Shown here one piece after another: positions 53,280 to 61,486 of a stretch of DNA of 64,000 nt. A model generated the notes under the pieces. It did no database searches. It had not been told where the DNA came from and was given only the letters and a program-made list of their open reading frames with translations. The number at the start of each line of letters is the position of its first letter. The stretch's first letter is position 1. Both the position numbers and the translations under genes were made by a program. Origin of the DNA: Arthrobacter sp. AQ5-06 (GTDB lineage Bacteria; Actinomycetota; Actinomycetes; Actinomycetales; Micrococcaceae); NCBI RefSeq assembly GCF_003287955.1, contig NZ_QMKP01000003.1, positions 1 to 64,000 of the forward strand, in the 5' to 3' direction.

Positions 53280-54066
53280 GGACGGTGCCCTCCTGAACCT
53301 GGGCTGCTGCCGTGCCGGCAACCACCGCCCGGATGAACTCGGTGGACCCTCGGAAGATCTCCTCGGCGTCGTTATCAAGCGTTGCCACGTGGTAGCTGTT
53401 CTCCAGGGTGGTCAGGGTCAGCGGCGCGTTCGTCAGGCCGCGGCGCAGCGCTGCCACACTCGTGTCTGAGACCACATGGTCCACGGAGGATCGGAAGACC
53501 CGTACAGGCGCGGTGACGCGGGGGAGCAACCGGATGGTGTCCTTGAACATCTTGTTGAGCTCATGGGCCGCAGCTACGGGCGTTCGCGGGTAGGCGCCCT
53601 CGTCCATCCCGGGTTTGAGGATGTCGTTGGCAATGGCCGGGGTGCTCTTCAGGACCAGTTTCAGGATGCCGGCCAAGGGAGCGCGGGGATCATCAATCAC
53701 CAGTCCGGGGTTCACCACGATCACCCCGGCTACGGGCCGGGTAGCGGCAATTCTCAGGGCCAGGGCACCGCCCATGCTCAGCCCGGCGACGAAGACGTGG
53801 TCGCAGCGGGAGTCCAGGTCCAGGTATGCGTCGTCCAGGGCGCCGTGCCACTGCGACCAGCGCGTGTGCGCAAGGTCCTGCCAGCTGGTGCCGTGCCCGG
53901 GCAGCAGCGGCATGCGTACGGCGAAGCCGGCGTCGGCGAGCGACTGGGCCCACGCGCGCAGCCCGTGCGGACTGCCCGTGAACCCGTGTGAGAGGACCAC
54001 CCCGATCCGGGGTCCGTCGCCGTTGACGGGACTGCTGAAAGGGCTGTGGTCCGGTAGGCCGGTCAT
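53272..54066 (-). CDS. Alpha/beta hydrolase, esterase/lipase, paralogue 2
   Basis: The protein has 264 residues. LSHGFTGSPHGLRAWAQSLA near residue 25 is the oxyanion segment and GLSMGGALAL near 95 holds the nucleophilic Ser; an Asp in SSVDHVVS and a His in SYHVATLD complete the triad. It resembles monoacylglycerol lipase/Est30-type carboxylesterases. It follows its paralogue with a 4-base overlap. Confidence 0.88.
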   Translation of the reverse strand: MTGLPDHSPFSSPVNGDGPRIGVVLSHGFTGSPHGLRAWAQSLADAGFAVRMPLLPGHGTSWQDLAHTRWSQWHGALDDAYLDLDSRCDHVFVAGLSMGGALALRIAATRPVAGVIVVNPGLVIDDPRAPLAGILKLVLKSTPAIANDILKPGMDEGAYPRTPVAAAHELNKMFKDTIRLLPRVTAPVRVFRSSVDHVVSDTSVAALRRGLTNAPLTLTTLENSYHVATLDNDAEEIFRGSTEFIRAVVAGTAAAQVQEGTVHE

Positions 54067-54884
54067 GAAGTCTCCGAGGTGGTGTGTGGTGTGGCGGCGG
54101 TTCGGGTTGACGGTGCGGTGCTGGGTGTATGGGTAAGGAAGAATGCGCTGGAACGGGCAAAAATTTCGGGCGCATCAACATCCAGCGTGGCCACATGACC
54201 GCTGTTGTGTAGGTCCACTACTTCCACCAGCCGTGGGCCCAAACGCTGCCGCAACGTCAGGAGTGAGGTGGCCGGCACCACGACGTCCGACTGGGACTTG
54301 AACACCTGCACCGGGGCGGTGACCTGGTGCAGCCCGCGGGTGGCTGTGCCGAAAAGCTTCTTGAGCTCGTGTACGGCTGCCAACGGAGTCCGCGAGTAGT
54401 CGCCGTCACTGGTGGCTCCCGCCGTGGCCTGTTCCTCCTGGATGGGCAACGTAGTGCGCTGGAAATACTTGAGCACTCCGATGACACGCACTCGGCGGTC
54501 ATAGAAGCTGAGGCCGGGATTCACCAAAGAGACGCCAGCCACGGGATGCCTGGCGGCCGTCAGCAGCGCGATGGCGCCGCCCATCGAGAGGCCGGCCACA
54601 AAACACTGCTCCGTCCGGGCGCTCAGCTCCAGGTACGCCGATTCAAAAGTCCCGTACCAGTCACGCCAGTTTGAGCGCGCGAGCTGCCGCCAATCCGTAC
54701 CGTGGCCGGGCAGGAGCGGCACCGACACCGCGAATCCCTGGGCGGTGAGGTCCTCTGCCCAGGGCAGGACGCTGAGCGGGCTGCCGGTGAAGCCATGGCA
54801 GATGGCAATCCCGGTGGTGGCATTGGGTCCGTGGCCGGGGTAGCTGAAAGCGGCAGGCCGGGGCGCGATGCTGCTTTCTGTCAT
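54063..54884 (-). CDS. Alpha/beta hydrolase, esterase/lipase, paralogue 1
   Basis: The protein has 273 residues, clearly related along its length to the downstream gene: CHGFTGSPLSVLPWAEDLTA, PLLPGHGTDW, GLSMGGAIAL (nucleophile), SQSDVVVP (Asp) and GHVATLD (His). The Thr/Ser-rich C-terminal tail (~20 residues) is extra. The two probably arose by tandem duplication. It is divergent from a plsC gene, so a role in lipid turnover is plausible but not shown. Confidence 0.88.
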   Translation of the reverse strand: MTESSIAPRPAAFSYPGHGPNATTGIAICHGFTGSPLSVLPWAEDLTAQGFAVSVPLLPGHGTDWRQLARSNWRDWYGTFESAYLELSARTEQCFVAGLSMGGAIALLTAARHPVAGVSLVNPGLSFYDRRVRVIGVLKYFQRTTLPIQEEQATAGATSDGDYSRTPLAAVHELKKLFGTATRGLHQVTAPVQVFKSQSDVVVPATSLLTLRQRLGPRLVEVVDLHNSGHVATLDVDAPEIFARSSAFFLTHTPSTAPSTRTAATPHTTSETS

Positions 54885-54995
54885 GACTCCATCGTGTCAT
54901 TGTTCGGGACAAATCTCACTAGAGTAGGGTTGCATTGGAGTGCCCGCCCGGCCCGACGAAGGGCTGGCCGGCCGGCTTCCGGAGAGGTTCATCAC

Positions 54996-55745
54996 GTGTT
55001 CTATTGGGTCATGAAGAGGATCTTCCTGGGGCCGGTGCTGCGGCTTCTTTTCCGCCCCTGGGTCAAGGGCCTGGACAATGTTCCGGCGCAGGGGGCGGCC
55101 ATTATCGCCTCGAACCACTTGTCTTTCTCCGACTCCATCTTTATGCCGCTGATGGTTCGCAGGCCGGTTGTCTTCCTGGCCAAGGCCGAGTACTTCACCG
55201 GCACAGGCATCAAAGGCAGGCTGACGGCCATGTTCTTCAGGCTCACCAACCAGCTGCCCATGGACAGGTCCGGCGGGGCGGCGTCGGCTGTATCGCTCAA
55301 CGCCGGCATGGATGTCCTGACCGGCGGTGGACTATTGGGCATCTACCCTGAAGGGACCCGCAGCCCCGACGCACGCCTGTACCGGGGGAAAGTGGGCGTC
55401 GCCAGGCTGGCCCTGCAAGCTGGTGTGCCCGTGGTTCCCGTGGCAATGATTGGCACGGACAAAGTTCAGCCCATCGGCAAACGGATGCCGAACATCCGGC
55501 GGATCGGCATGATTTTCGGTGCTCCGCTGGATTTCAGCCAGTATGCAGACCAGACGGAGGACCGGCTGGTGCAGCGCAAGGTCACCGACGAGATCATGTT
55601 CGAGCTGATGCGGCTCTCCGGCCAGGAGTACGTGAACGAGTACGCTGCCGTGGTGAAGCTCCGCCTTACGGGCGCAGCAGCCACGGATCCCGACGGCGGT
55701 GCTGAGGGCACTGATACCGACGGTAAGGACCCGGCCGCAGGCTGA
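54996..55745 (+). CDS. 1-acylglycerol-3-phosphate acyltransferase-like (PlsC family)
   Basis: The protein has 249 residues from GTG 54996, 8 bases after GGAGAGG. The HX4D motif is SNHLSFSDSIF near residue 42 and the IYPEGTRSPD motif near 116, with VPVVPVAMIG near 145. It acylates lysophosphatidate or a related lipid. The ~30-residue C-terminal tail is acidic/Gly-rich. The longer in-frame reading from 54702 is rejected because it runs antisense through the hydrolase gene. M. tuberculosis has a PlsC-like gene, Rv2182c, near aroG. Confidence 0.9.
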   Translation: MFYWVMKRIFLGPVLRLLFRPWVKGLDNVPAQGAAIIASNHLSFSDSIFMPLMVRRPVVFLAKAEYFTGTGIKGRLTAMFFRLTNQLPMDRSGGAASAVSLNAGMDVLTGGGLLGIYPEGTRSPDARLYRGKVGVARLALQAGVPVVPVAMIGTDKVQPIGKRMPNIRRIGMIFGAPLDFSQYADQTEDRLVQRKVTDEIMFELMRLSGQEYVNEYAAVVKLRLTGAAATDPDGGAEGTDTDGKDPAAG

Positions 55746-55816
55746 CTGTGACGCCGCTCTCGGTACGCGTGACGGTCAGGTGTCCTGAAGCCAGCCGCGC
55801 ACATTAGTCTTAGATA

Positions 55817-57208
55817 GTGACTGAGCTATCTGCAAAACCTGCCTTTTCGCTGTCCAGCACCGCCCAGAGCGGAGCAGCCAATTATCCCGGCCTCGATGAT
55901 TGGCGCGACCTTCCCGTTTCCCAGCAGCCCAGCTGGCAGGACAAGGACGTTTTCGACGCATCTGTCGGGGAACTTTCTTTGCTCCCGCCGCTGGTTTTCG
56001 CCGGCGAAGTGGACATTCTCCGTGAACGGCTGGCGGCTGCAGCGGAGGGCAAAGCTTTCCTGCTTCAGGGTGGCGACTGTGCTGAGACCTTTGAAGCCGC
56101 AACGGCGGATAAGATCAGCGCCCGGGTCAAGACCATCCTCCAGATGGCAGTGGTGCTCACCTACGGTGCAGCGATGCCAGTCATCAAGATGGGCCGGATG
56201 GCCGGCCAGTTTGCCAAGCCCCGCTCCTCCAACGACGAGACCCGCGACGGCGTGACCCTCCCGGCATACCGCGGCGACATCGTCAACGGCTACGACTTCA
56301 ACCCCGAGTCCCGTGGCCATGACGCCGCCCGGATGCTCAAGGCGTACCACACGTCCGCCTCCACGCTGAACCTCATCAGGGCCTTTACACAGGGCGGGTT
56401 TGCCGACCTGCGCCTGGTGCACCACTGGAACAAGGGCTTCACCGAAAACCCGGCGCACGCCCGCTACGAGTCCCTGGCCCGTGACATCGACCGCGCCATC
56501 AAGTTCATGGCGTCCTGCGGTGCTGATTTCGAGGCACTCAAGCGGGTTGAGTTCTTCGCCAGCCACGAGGCCCTGCTGCTGGACTACGAGCGTGCACTGA
56601 CCCGCATCGATTCGCGGACCGGGTTCCCGTATGACACCTCGGCGCATTTCCTGTGGATCGGAGAGCGTACGCGCGAACTTGACCACGCGCACGTTGACTT
56701 CCTCTCACGCGTCCGGAACCCCATTGGCGTGAAGCTGGGCCCGTCGACAACTGGCGACGACGCCCTGCGCCTCATCGACAAACTGGACCCGGAGCGGGAG
56801 CCGGGCAGGCTGACGTTCATCACGCGCATGGGCGCGGGCAATATCCGCGGGAAGCTTCCGGCCATCGTGGAGAAGGTGACTGCCTCCGGCGCAAAGGTTC
56901 TTTGGGTCACCGATCCGATGCACGGCAACACCGTCACCTCGCCCAACGGCTACAAGACACGCAACTTCGACGACGTCATTGACGAAGTACGCGGGTTCTT
57001 CGAAGTCCACCATGCTTTGGGCACGGTTCCCGGTGGCCTCCACGTGGAGATGACTGGTGACGACGTCGCCGAATGCCTGGGCGGTGCCGATCCGGTGGAC
57101 CAGGAAGCGTTCCTCGACAAGTACGAGTCGGTCTGCGATCCGCGCCTGAACCACATGCAGTCCCTCGAAATGGCGTTCCTGGTGGCCGGAGCACTGGCCA
57201 AGCACTGA
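55817..57208 (+). CDS. aroG: 3-deoxy-D-arabino-heptulosonate-7-phosphate synthase, class II
   Basis: The protein has 463 residues, the class II (plant/mycobacterial) form. Metal and substrate motifs include LLQGGDCAETFE near residue 83, RMAGQFAKPRS near 126 with the conserved Arg, HFLWIGERTR near 275 and ITRMGAGNIR near 335. It condenses PEP and erythrose-4-phosphate, the first shikimate step. No Shine-Dalgarno is visible before GTG 55817; TAGTCT (55805-55810) at the -10 position suggests a leaderless mRNA. Confidence 0.94.
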   Translation: MTELSAKPAFSLSSTAQSGAANYPGLDDWRDLPVSQQPSWQDKDVFDASVGELSLLPPLVFAGEVDILRERLAAAAEGKAFLLQGGDCAETFEAATADKISARVKTILQMAVVLTYGAAMPVIKMGRMAGQFAKPRSSNDETRDGVTLPAYRGDIVNGYDFNPESRGHDAARMLKAYHTSASTLNLIRAFTQGGFADLRLVHHWNKGFTENPAHARYESLARDIDRAIKFMASCGADFEALKRVEFFASHEALLLDYERALTRIDSRTGFPYDTSAHFLWIGERTRELDHAHVDFLSRVRNPIGVKLGPSTTGDDALRLIDKLDPEREPGRLTFITRMGAGNIRGKLPAIVEKVTASGAKVLWVTDPMHGNTVTSPNGYKTRNFDDVIDEVRGFFEVHHALGTVPGGLHVEMTGDDVAECLGGADPVDQEAFLDKYESVCDPRLNHMQSLEMAFLVAGALAKH

Positions 57209-57234
57209 CCGGCTGTCGCGGAGTCGGATTCCGC

Positions 57235-57269
57235 GGTGGTGTGGCCGGCAGTCCGCCGGCTACACCACC
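57235..57269. terminator. Hairpin between aroG and the PASTA kinase gene
   Basis: GGTGGTGTGGCCGGC (57235-57249) pairs with GCCGGCTACACCACC (57255-57269) with one wobble. It overlaps the kinase stop codon and probably ends both convergent genes. Confidence 0.75.
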
Positions 57270-59332
57270 GTGAGGGTAACGACGGAGCCTTCAGGCACCT
57301 TCTTCTTCACCGGGTCCTGATCCCGTACCGTGCCGAAGAAGCCGCCGAGGATATTATTCACCCGTACCTCGAAGCCCAGCGCACGCAGCGCTTCTTCGGC
57401 TTCTTTGGCTTGTTTGCCGATGAAACTGGGGACTTCAACAAGCTTGGGTCCGTCGGAAATGGTCAGCGTCACCGTGCCGCCCTTGGTCAGGGTGCCGGTC
57501 GCGGGCGACTGTGCGGCAACTGACCCCTTGGGCACCTTGGGATCGTTGACTTTGTCCTTCGCGACATCGGCCTTGAGGCCGGCCGCCTTAATGGCGTCGA
57601 CGGCGGCGTTTTCCGCCAGTCCGACCACTGACGGGACCGGGATCGGCTGCGGCCCCTTGGAGACCAGAAGATTCACCGGTGTACCGTGGCGCGTGGGAGT
57701 CGCGGCGGCCGGATCCTGGGAGAGCACGACGCCGGCGGCGACGGCTTCATCAAATTGTTCAGTGACGGTACCCAATGCCATTTCGGCCTGGTTCAGTGCA
57801 TTTTTCGCGTCATCCAGGGTTCCGCCGGTCAGTTTCGGGAGTTCATAGAGTTGCGGGCCCTTGGAAACAAACAGGGACACCGGCTGGAACTTCCGTGTCT
57901 CTGTGCCGGCAGTTGGGTCGGAGCCCACAACGAGGCCGGACGGAACGTCGTCGTCAAAGACATCGTTGGTACGCGACTGGAACCCCGCCTCGCTCAGCAG
58001 TTGCTGGGCCTGGGCCACCGACTTGTTGGCGACCGCCGGAATGGTGCCCGGCGACCCGGGGCCCATGCCGAAGAACCAGCCGGCTCCTGTGGCAAGCAAT
58101 GCGATGATGACCAGGACCACCACCCAGAGGACGCCGCGTCGCCGCGGGTTGCCCTCCCGCAGGCTCCGGACCGGTGTCGCCGCAGCCCGCGACCTTGCCT
58201 TCTCGTCCTCCCTGTCGAGCTTGCGGCGGGCGCGTTTGCTGAGGGGGATCGCTGCCGCGACGGCGTCTTGAGCATCTGGCCTGTAGTGCGCTTCCGGCCG
58301 GTACTGTTCGCCTGGCCGGTGGTCGGCGTCGGGCGGATACAGGGCATGCGGAGCGTGCGGTGGGTGCTGTGGCTGCGGCCGGGAGAACGACGACATCACG
58401 GCGGTGGGGTTGTTGGTGCGGGCGATGACCTCGGTCTGGTTCTGCTGGCCTTCCGGGGCCGCGGCAGGCGGCCTGAGGTCCAGTTCGGCATCCGTGAGGT
58501 TGGTCCGGATGTGGCGGAGTTCCTGCAGCAGGGCGTTGCCGTCCACCGGGCGGTTCTCGGGATCGTTTGCGGTGCACCACTGGACGAGTTCATCCACCTC
58601 GGCGGCGAGGCCAGGCACCAAGGCCGACGGCGGACCCACCGTTTCATTCACGTGCTTGTACGCAACCTGGATGGGGACCTCGCCGTCGTACGGCTGCTGG
58701 CCGGTCAGCATCTCATAGAGCATGATGCCCACGGAATAGATATCACTCCGGGTGTCAGCCTGTTTTCCCAGCACAAGCTCGGGGGAGAGGTAACCCACCG
58801 TACCGATCAGCGTCCCGGTGCTCGTTGACGTCGTTACAGCCCGGGCCAGTCCAAAGTCGCCGATCTTGATCCGGCCGTCGTCGGCAATCAGGACGTTCTC
58901 CGGTTTCACATCCCGGTGGATAAGCCCCGCGGCATGGGCCGCGCCGAGGCCCTGCACTACCGGATCAATCAGGGCAAGGGCCAGGCGGGGAGGCAGCGCA
59001 CCTTTGGATGTGATGACGTCCCGGAGGGTGTGACCCTTGATGTGTTCCATCACCAGATAGGCCGTATGGCCGTCGTTACCCTGGTCCAGGACCCCCACAA
59101 CGTGGGCGTGGGACAGCTTCGCGGCGGCTTTCGCCTCGCGGCCCAGCCTGTCCAGGAACGTCTCGTCGGTGGCGAGATGGGGATGGAGGACCTTGAGGGC
59201 AACATCGCGCTCCAACCGGAGATCGGTTGCCAGATATACGGTGGACATGCCGCCGCGCGCGAGTTTGGAGCGAACGGCGTAGCGGTTGTCCACCAGCGTT
59301 CCAACGAGACGGTCTGACACTTGTTCCTGCAC
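57260..59332 (-). CDS. pknL: Ser/Thr protein kinase with four PASTA domains (PknL position)
   Basis: The protein has 690 residues. Kinase domain ~18-275: ARGGMSTVYLATD (Gly loop), ALKVLHPHL (Lys), HRDVKPENVL (catalytic Asp), GDFGLA and GYLSPE. A Pro/His/Tyr-rich linker, a basic stretch, one membrane span (VLWVVVLVIIALLATGAGWF, ~408-430) and four PASTA repeats of ~65 residues follow. PASTA domains bind peptidoglycan fragments. By synteny it is PknL, but mycobacterial PknL lacks PASTA domains. GTG 59332 lies 6 bases after a TAGGAT -10 element, so it is probably leaderless. Confidence 0.93.
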   Translation of the reverse strand: MQEQVSDRLVGTLVDNRYAVRSKLARGGMSTVYLATDLRLERDVALKVLHPHLATDETFLDRLGREAKAAAKLSHAHVVGVLDQGNDGHTAYLVMEHIKGHTLRDVITSKGALPPRLALALIDPVVQGLGAAHAAGLIHRDVKPENVLIADDGRIKIGDFGLARAVTTSTSTGTLIGTVGYLSPELVLGKQADTRSDIYSVGIMLYEMLTGQQPYDGEVPIQVAYKHVNETVGPPSALVPGLAAEVDELVQWCTANDPENRPVDGNALLQELRHIRTNLTDAELDLRPPAAAPEGQQNQTEVIARTNNPTAVMSSFSRPQPQHPPHAPHALYPPDADHRPGEQYRPEAHYRPDAQDAVAAAIPLSKRARRKLDREDEKARSRAAATPVRSLREGNPRRRGVLWVVVLVIIALLATGAGWFFGMGPGSPGTIPAVANKSVAQAQQLLSEAGFQSRTNDVFDDDVPSGLVVGSDPTAGTETRKFQPVSLFVSKGPQLYELPKLTGGTLDDAKNALNQAEMALGTVTEQFDEAVAAGVVLSQDPAAATPTRHGTPVNLLVSKGPQPIPVPSVVGLAENAAVDAIKAAGLKADVAKDKVNDPKVPKGSVAAQSPATGTLTKGGTVTLTISDGPKLVEVPSFIGKQAKEAEEALRALGFEVRVNNILGGFFGTVRDQDPVKKKVPEGSVVTLTVV

Positions 59333-59357
59333 CCTACGATCCTAATCCCGCATGGAA

Positions 59358-59390
59358 AAGGGTCCGAACCGACGTGCGGTCCGGACCCTT
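59358..59390 (-). terminator. Terminator of the LysM-transglycosylase gene
   Basis: A 13-bp stem with one mismatch (59358-59370 with 59378-59390), loop of 7, followed on the minus strand by TTTT. Confidence 0.85.
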
Positions 59391-59446
59391 ATCGTTACCC
59401 CCTTGGGCCGGCTTCAGCAAGCCCGGGGAATCATGGCGTGGCGGCT

Positions 59447-60835
59447 TTAGCCGAAGTTCTTCTGGTGCGCCTTGATGGCAGCTACGTAGGCCTTGGTGTC
59501 GTCGTACATGCCGTATTTGCTGACAGAGTACTGGCCCTGGTAGTACCCCGCAATTGCTGTGTCCAGGTCCTTGCTGGTGGCGATAAGCCGCTTGATGATC
59601 GCTACGCCGGCCGTTGCGTTGTTGTAGGGGTCCAGCAGGTTCAGCTTCCGCCCTACGAGGTCTGAGGCCCACTGCCCGGAGGCGGGGATGACCTGCATGG
59701 TGCCGATCGCGTTGGCGGGTGAAACCGCACGCTGGTCAAAGCCCGACTCTTGGTGCGCGAAGGCAAGGGCCAGGGATGGGTCCACTCCCATTTGGCGGGC
59801 CGTGTCGGCCACAATGGCGCGCATCTCTGCCCGGGACGGTACGGGAGAGGCGTTCAGCAGGGCCTTGTTCTCGTTGGCAGAGCTCACAACAGCCGCGGGG
59901 TATGTGAACCCCAGGAAGGAGCTCGATACCAGTGGCGCGGTGGGGGCCGCCGGGGTGGAGGAAGCGGGCTGAATGGAGGCGCCGGGAATGACCAGCTTGT
60001 TGCCGGGGTAGATGACAGTAGTCATGCTCAGCTGGTTGGCCGCCAGGATGTCCGAGAGCTTCACGCCGTGCCGGGAGGCGATCGCTGACAGGGTGTCGCC
60101 GGCCTTGATCGTATATGAACCGCCGGGAGCAGGCGCAGCAGGAGCAGGCGCGGGAGCCGGCGCTGCGGGAGCGGAAGAAGGCTGGATGGCCGAAGCAGGT
60201 GCAGCCGGGGCTGCGGGAGCACCAGCGCCCACGTTGATCTTCTGGCCGGGGTAGATGATGGAGCGCATGTTCAGGCCGTTCCAGCTGAAAACGTCCGACA
60301 GGCTGACATTGTGCCGGGCCGCGATGGCGCCGAGCGTATCGCCGGCTTTTACCGTATAGCTGCCTCCGGCATTGGCCGGAGCCGCTGCGGCGGGAGCCGC
60401 CGGCGCCGGGGCGGGTGCGGAACCCGTTCCCGACAGCTTGATCTTCTGGCCGGGGTAAATGATGGTGTTCGGCTGGAGGTTATTGAGCTTGAGGACTTCG
60501 TACGTGTCGAGTCCGAATTTGCCGGCAATTCCGCTGATCGTGTCGCCCCGGGCGATGGTGTATTCCGCGGGCGCCGCCGGCTGCATGGGCTGGAAGGCAG
60601 TCGGAATAGTGGTGGAGACAGAGGCAGCCGGGATCAGGGCAGCCTTCGCTTCGGCTGCCTGGGCTTTCATCGCGGCGGCAAGGGTTGCCGGGATTGCGCG
60701 GGCAGGTGCCTCTGCGGCAGCAGGCTGGGCGAGGGCCAACGACGACAAAACGACCGCAGGAAGCGCCGCTGTGGTGACAGCAATCATGGACAGGCTCTGC
60801 CTGGGGGGCTGCTTTGGCGAGCGGGACGTCGTCAT
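59447..60835 (-). CDS. Secreted lytic transglycosylase with three LysM domains
   Basis: The protein has 462 residues from ATG 60835, 8 bases after AAGAGGA; a TTG at 60856 is in frame but lies before this site. A signal peptide (basic MTTSRSPKQPPRQ, hydrophobic core, cleavage near AQPAAAEA) precedes three LysM domains (~91-135, 158-203, 243-287; each with GDT and YPG motifs) joined by Ala/Pro linkers. The C-terminal SLT domain has the catalytic Glu in FAHQESGFD near residue 367, then AIGTMQVIP. It binds and cleaves peptidoglycan outside the membrane. The gene lies just upstream of the PASTA kinase gene. Confidence 0.93.
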   Translation of the reverse strand: MTTSRSPKQPPRQSLSMIAVTTAALPAVVLSSLALAQPAAAEAPARAIPATLAAAMKAQAAEAKAALIPAASVSTTIPTAFQPMQPAAPAEYTIARGDTISGIAGKFGLDTYEVLKLNNLQPNTIIYPGQKIKLSGTGSAPAPAPAAPAAAAPANAGGSYTVKAGDTLGAIAARHNVSLSDVFSWNGLNMRSIIYPGQKINVGAGAPAAPAAPASAIQPSSAPAAPAPAPAPAAPAPGGSYTIKAGDTLSAIASRHGVKLSDILAANQLSMTTVIYPGNKLVIPGASIQPASSTPAAPTAPLVSSSFLGFTYPAAVVSSANENKALLNASPVPSRAEMRAIVADTARQMGVDPSLALAFAHQESGFDQRAVSPANAIGTMQVIPASGQWASDLVGRKLNLLDPYNNATAGVAIIKRLIATSKDLDTAIAGYYQGQYSVSKYGMYDDTKAYVAAIKAHQKNFG

Positions 60836-60878
60836 GGAAAGAATCCTCTTCTTCAACTGCCGGGGGCGGGGGATGCTG

Positions 60879-60938
60879 TGTGACTATTGATACTAGTGTT
60901 ACTTAAGTTATTGCTGTTACAAATGTGATCTATGTGAA
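60879..60938 (-). promoter_or_regulatory. 9-bp-period hexamer array, candidate MtrA sites
   Basis: On the + strand: TGTGAC (60879), then after 18 bp TGTTAC (60897), AGTTAT (60906), TGTTAC (60915), TGTGAT (60924) and TGTGAA (60933), all in one 9-bp register with 3-base gaps. Read on the minus strand these are GTAACA/GTCACA-type hexamers, the direct-repeat form described for MtrA. The array sits 44-103 bases before the LysM gene start. Confidence 0.68.
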
Positions 60939-61075
60939 TCTCTCATGAAATTTTGCATAGCACAAGAATTCCGCCCTACGGGGCATAAAGAATTTTGCGG
61001 AGTGTCGCGTGATTCGTGGCAATGGCGGCCACTGCCGACTAGGCGGCAGGGCTCCGGCCGTGGCAACCTTGATCC

Positions 61076-61429
61076 GTGAGTAACGTAGAAAGCCTTGTGG
61101 GCGAGTGGCTGCCCCTGCCGGATGTCGCGCAGTTGTTGGACGTTTCGATTACGAGAGTCCACGGCCTTATTGATGAACGCGCTTTGGCGGCCCTGCGGGT
61201 CGGGGAACGGCGGATACGCTCAGTTCCAGCCGCGTTTATCCTGGACGGCCAGGTTGTTGACAGCCTCAAGGGGACCATTGTGGTCCTGGCGGATGCTGGC
61301 TATTCCGACGAGGACCTGATCGTCTGGCTGTTTACCCCCGACGAGTCGCTCCGCGGCAGGCCGATTGATGCGTTGCGGGAAGGCCGCAAGACAGAAATCA
61401 GGCGCCGGGCCCAGACCCTGGCCTGGTAA
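61076..61429 (+). CDS. Rv2175c-type DNA-binding protein
   Basis: The protein has 117 residues from GTG 61076 (MSNVESLVGEW). A helix-turn-helix region reads LPDVAQLLDVSITRVHGLID, followed by a C-terminal part (DEDLIVWLFTPDESLRGRPI and a basic KTEIRRRAQ). Rv2175c of M. tuberculosis is a DNA-binding substrate of PknL. Its nearness to the kinase gene (one gene apart) supports the same link; the phosphosite is not identified here. It is divergent from the LysM gene. Confidence 0.86.
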   Translation: MSNVESLVGEWLPLPDVAQLLDVSITRVHGLIDERALAALRVGERRIRSVPAAFILDGQVVDSLKGTIVVLADAGYSDEDLIVWLFTPDESLRGRPIDALREGRKTEIRRRAQTLAW

Positions 61430-61439
61430 GCAGCACAAA

Positions 61440-61458
61440 GGGCCCGGACGCCGGGCCC
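61440..61458. terminator. Convergent terminator hairpin
   Basis: GGGCCCGG (61440-61447) pairs with CCGGGCCC (61451-61458), loop ACG, between the Rv2175c-type gene and the idsA end. Short but very GC-rich; no U tract. Confidence 0.7.
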
Positions 61459-61486
61459 GCGGATGTCGCCTTGACCAGCGCCAACG

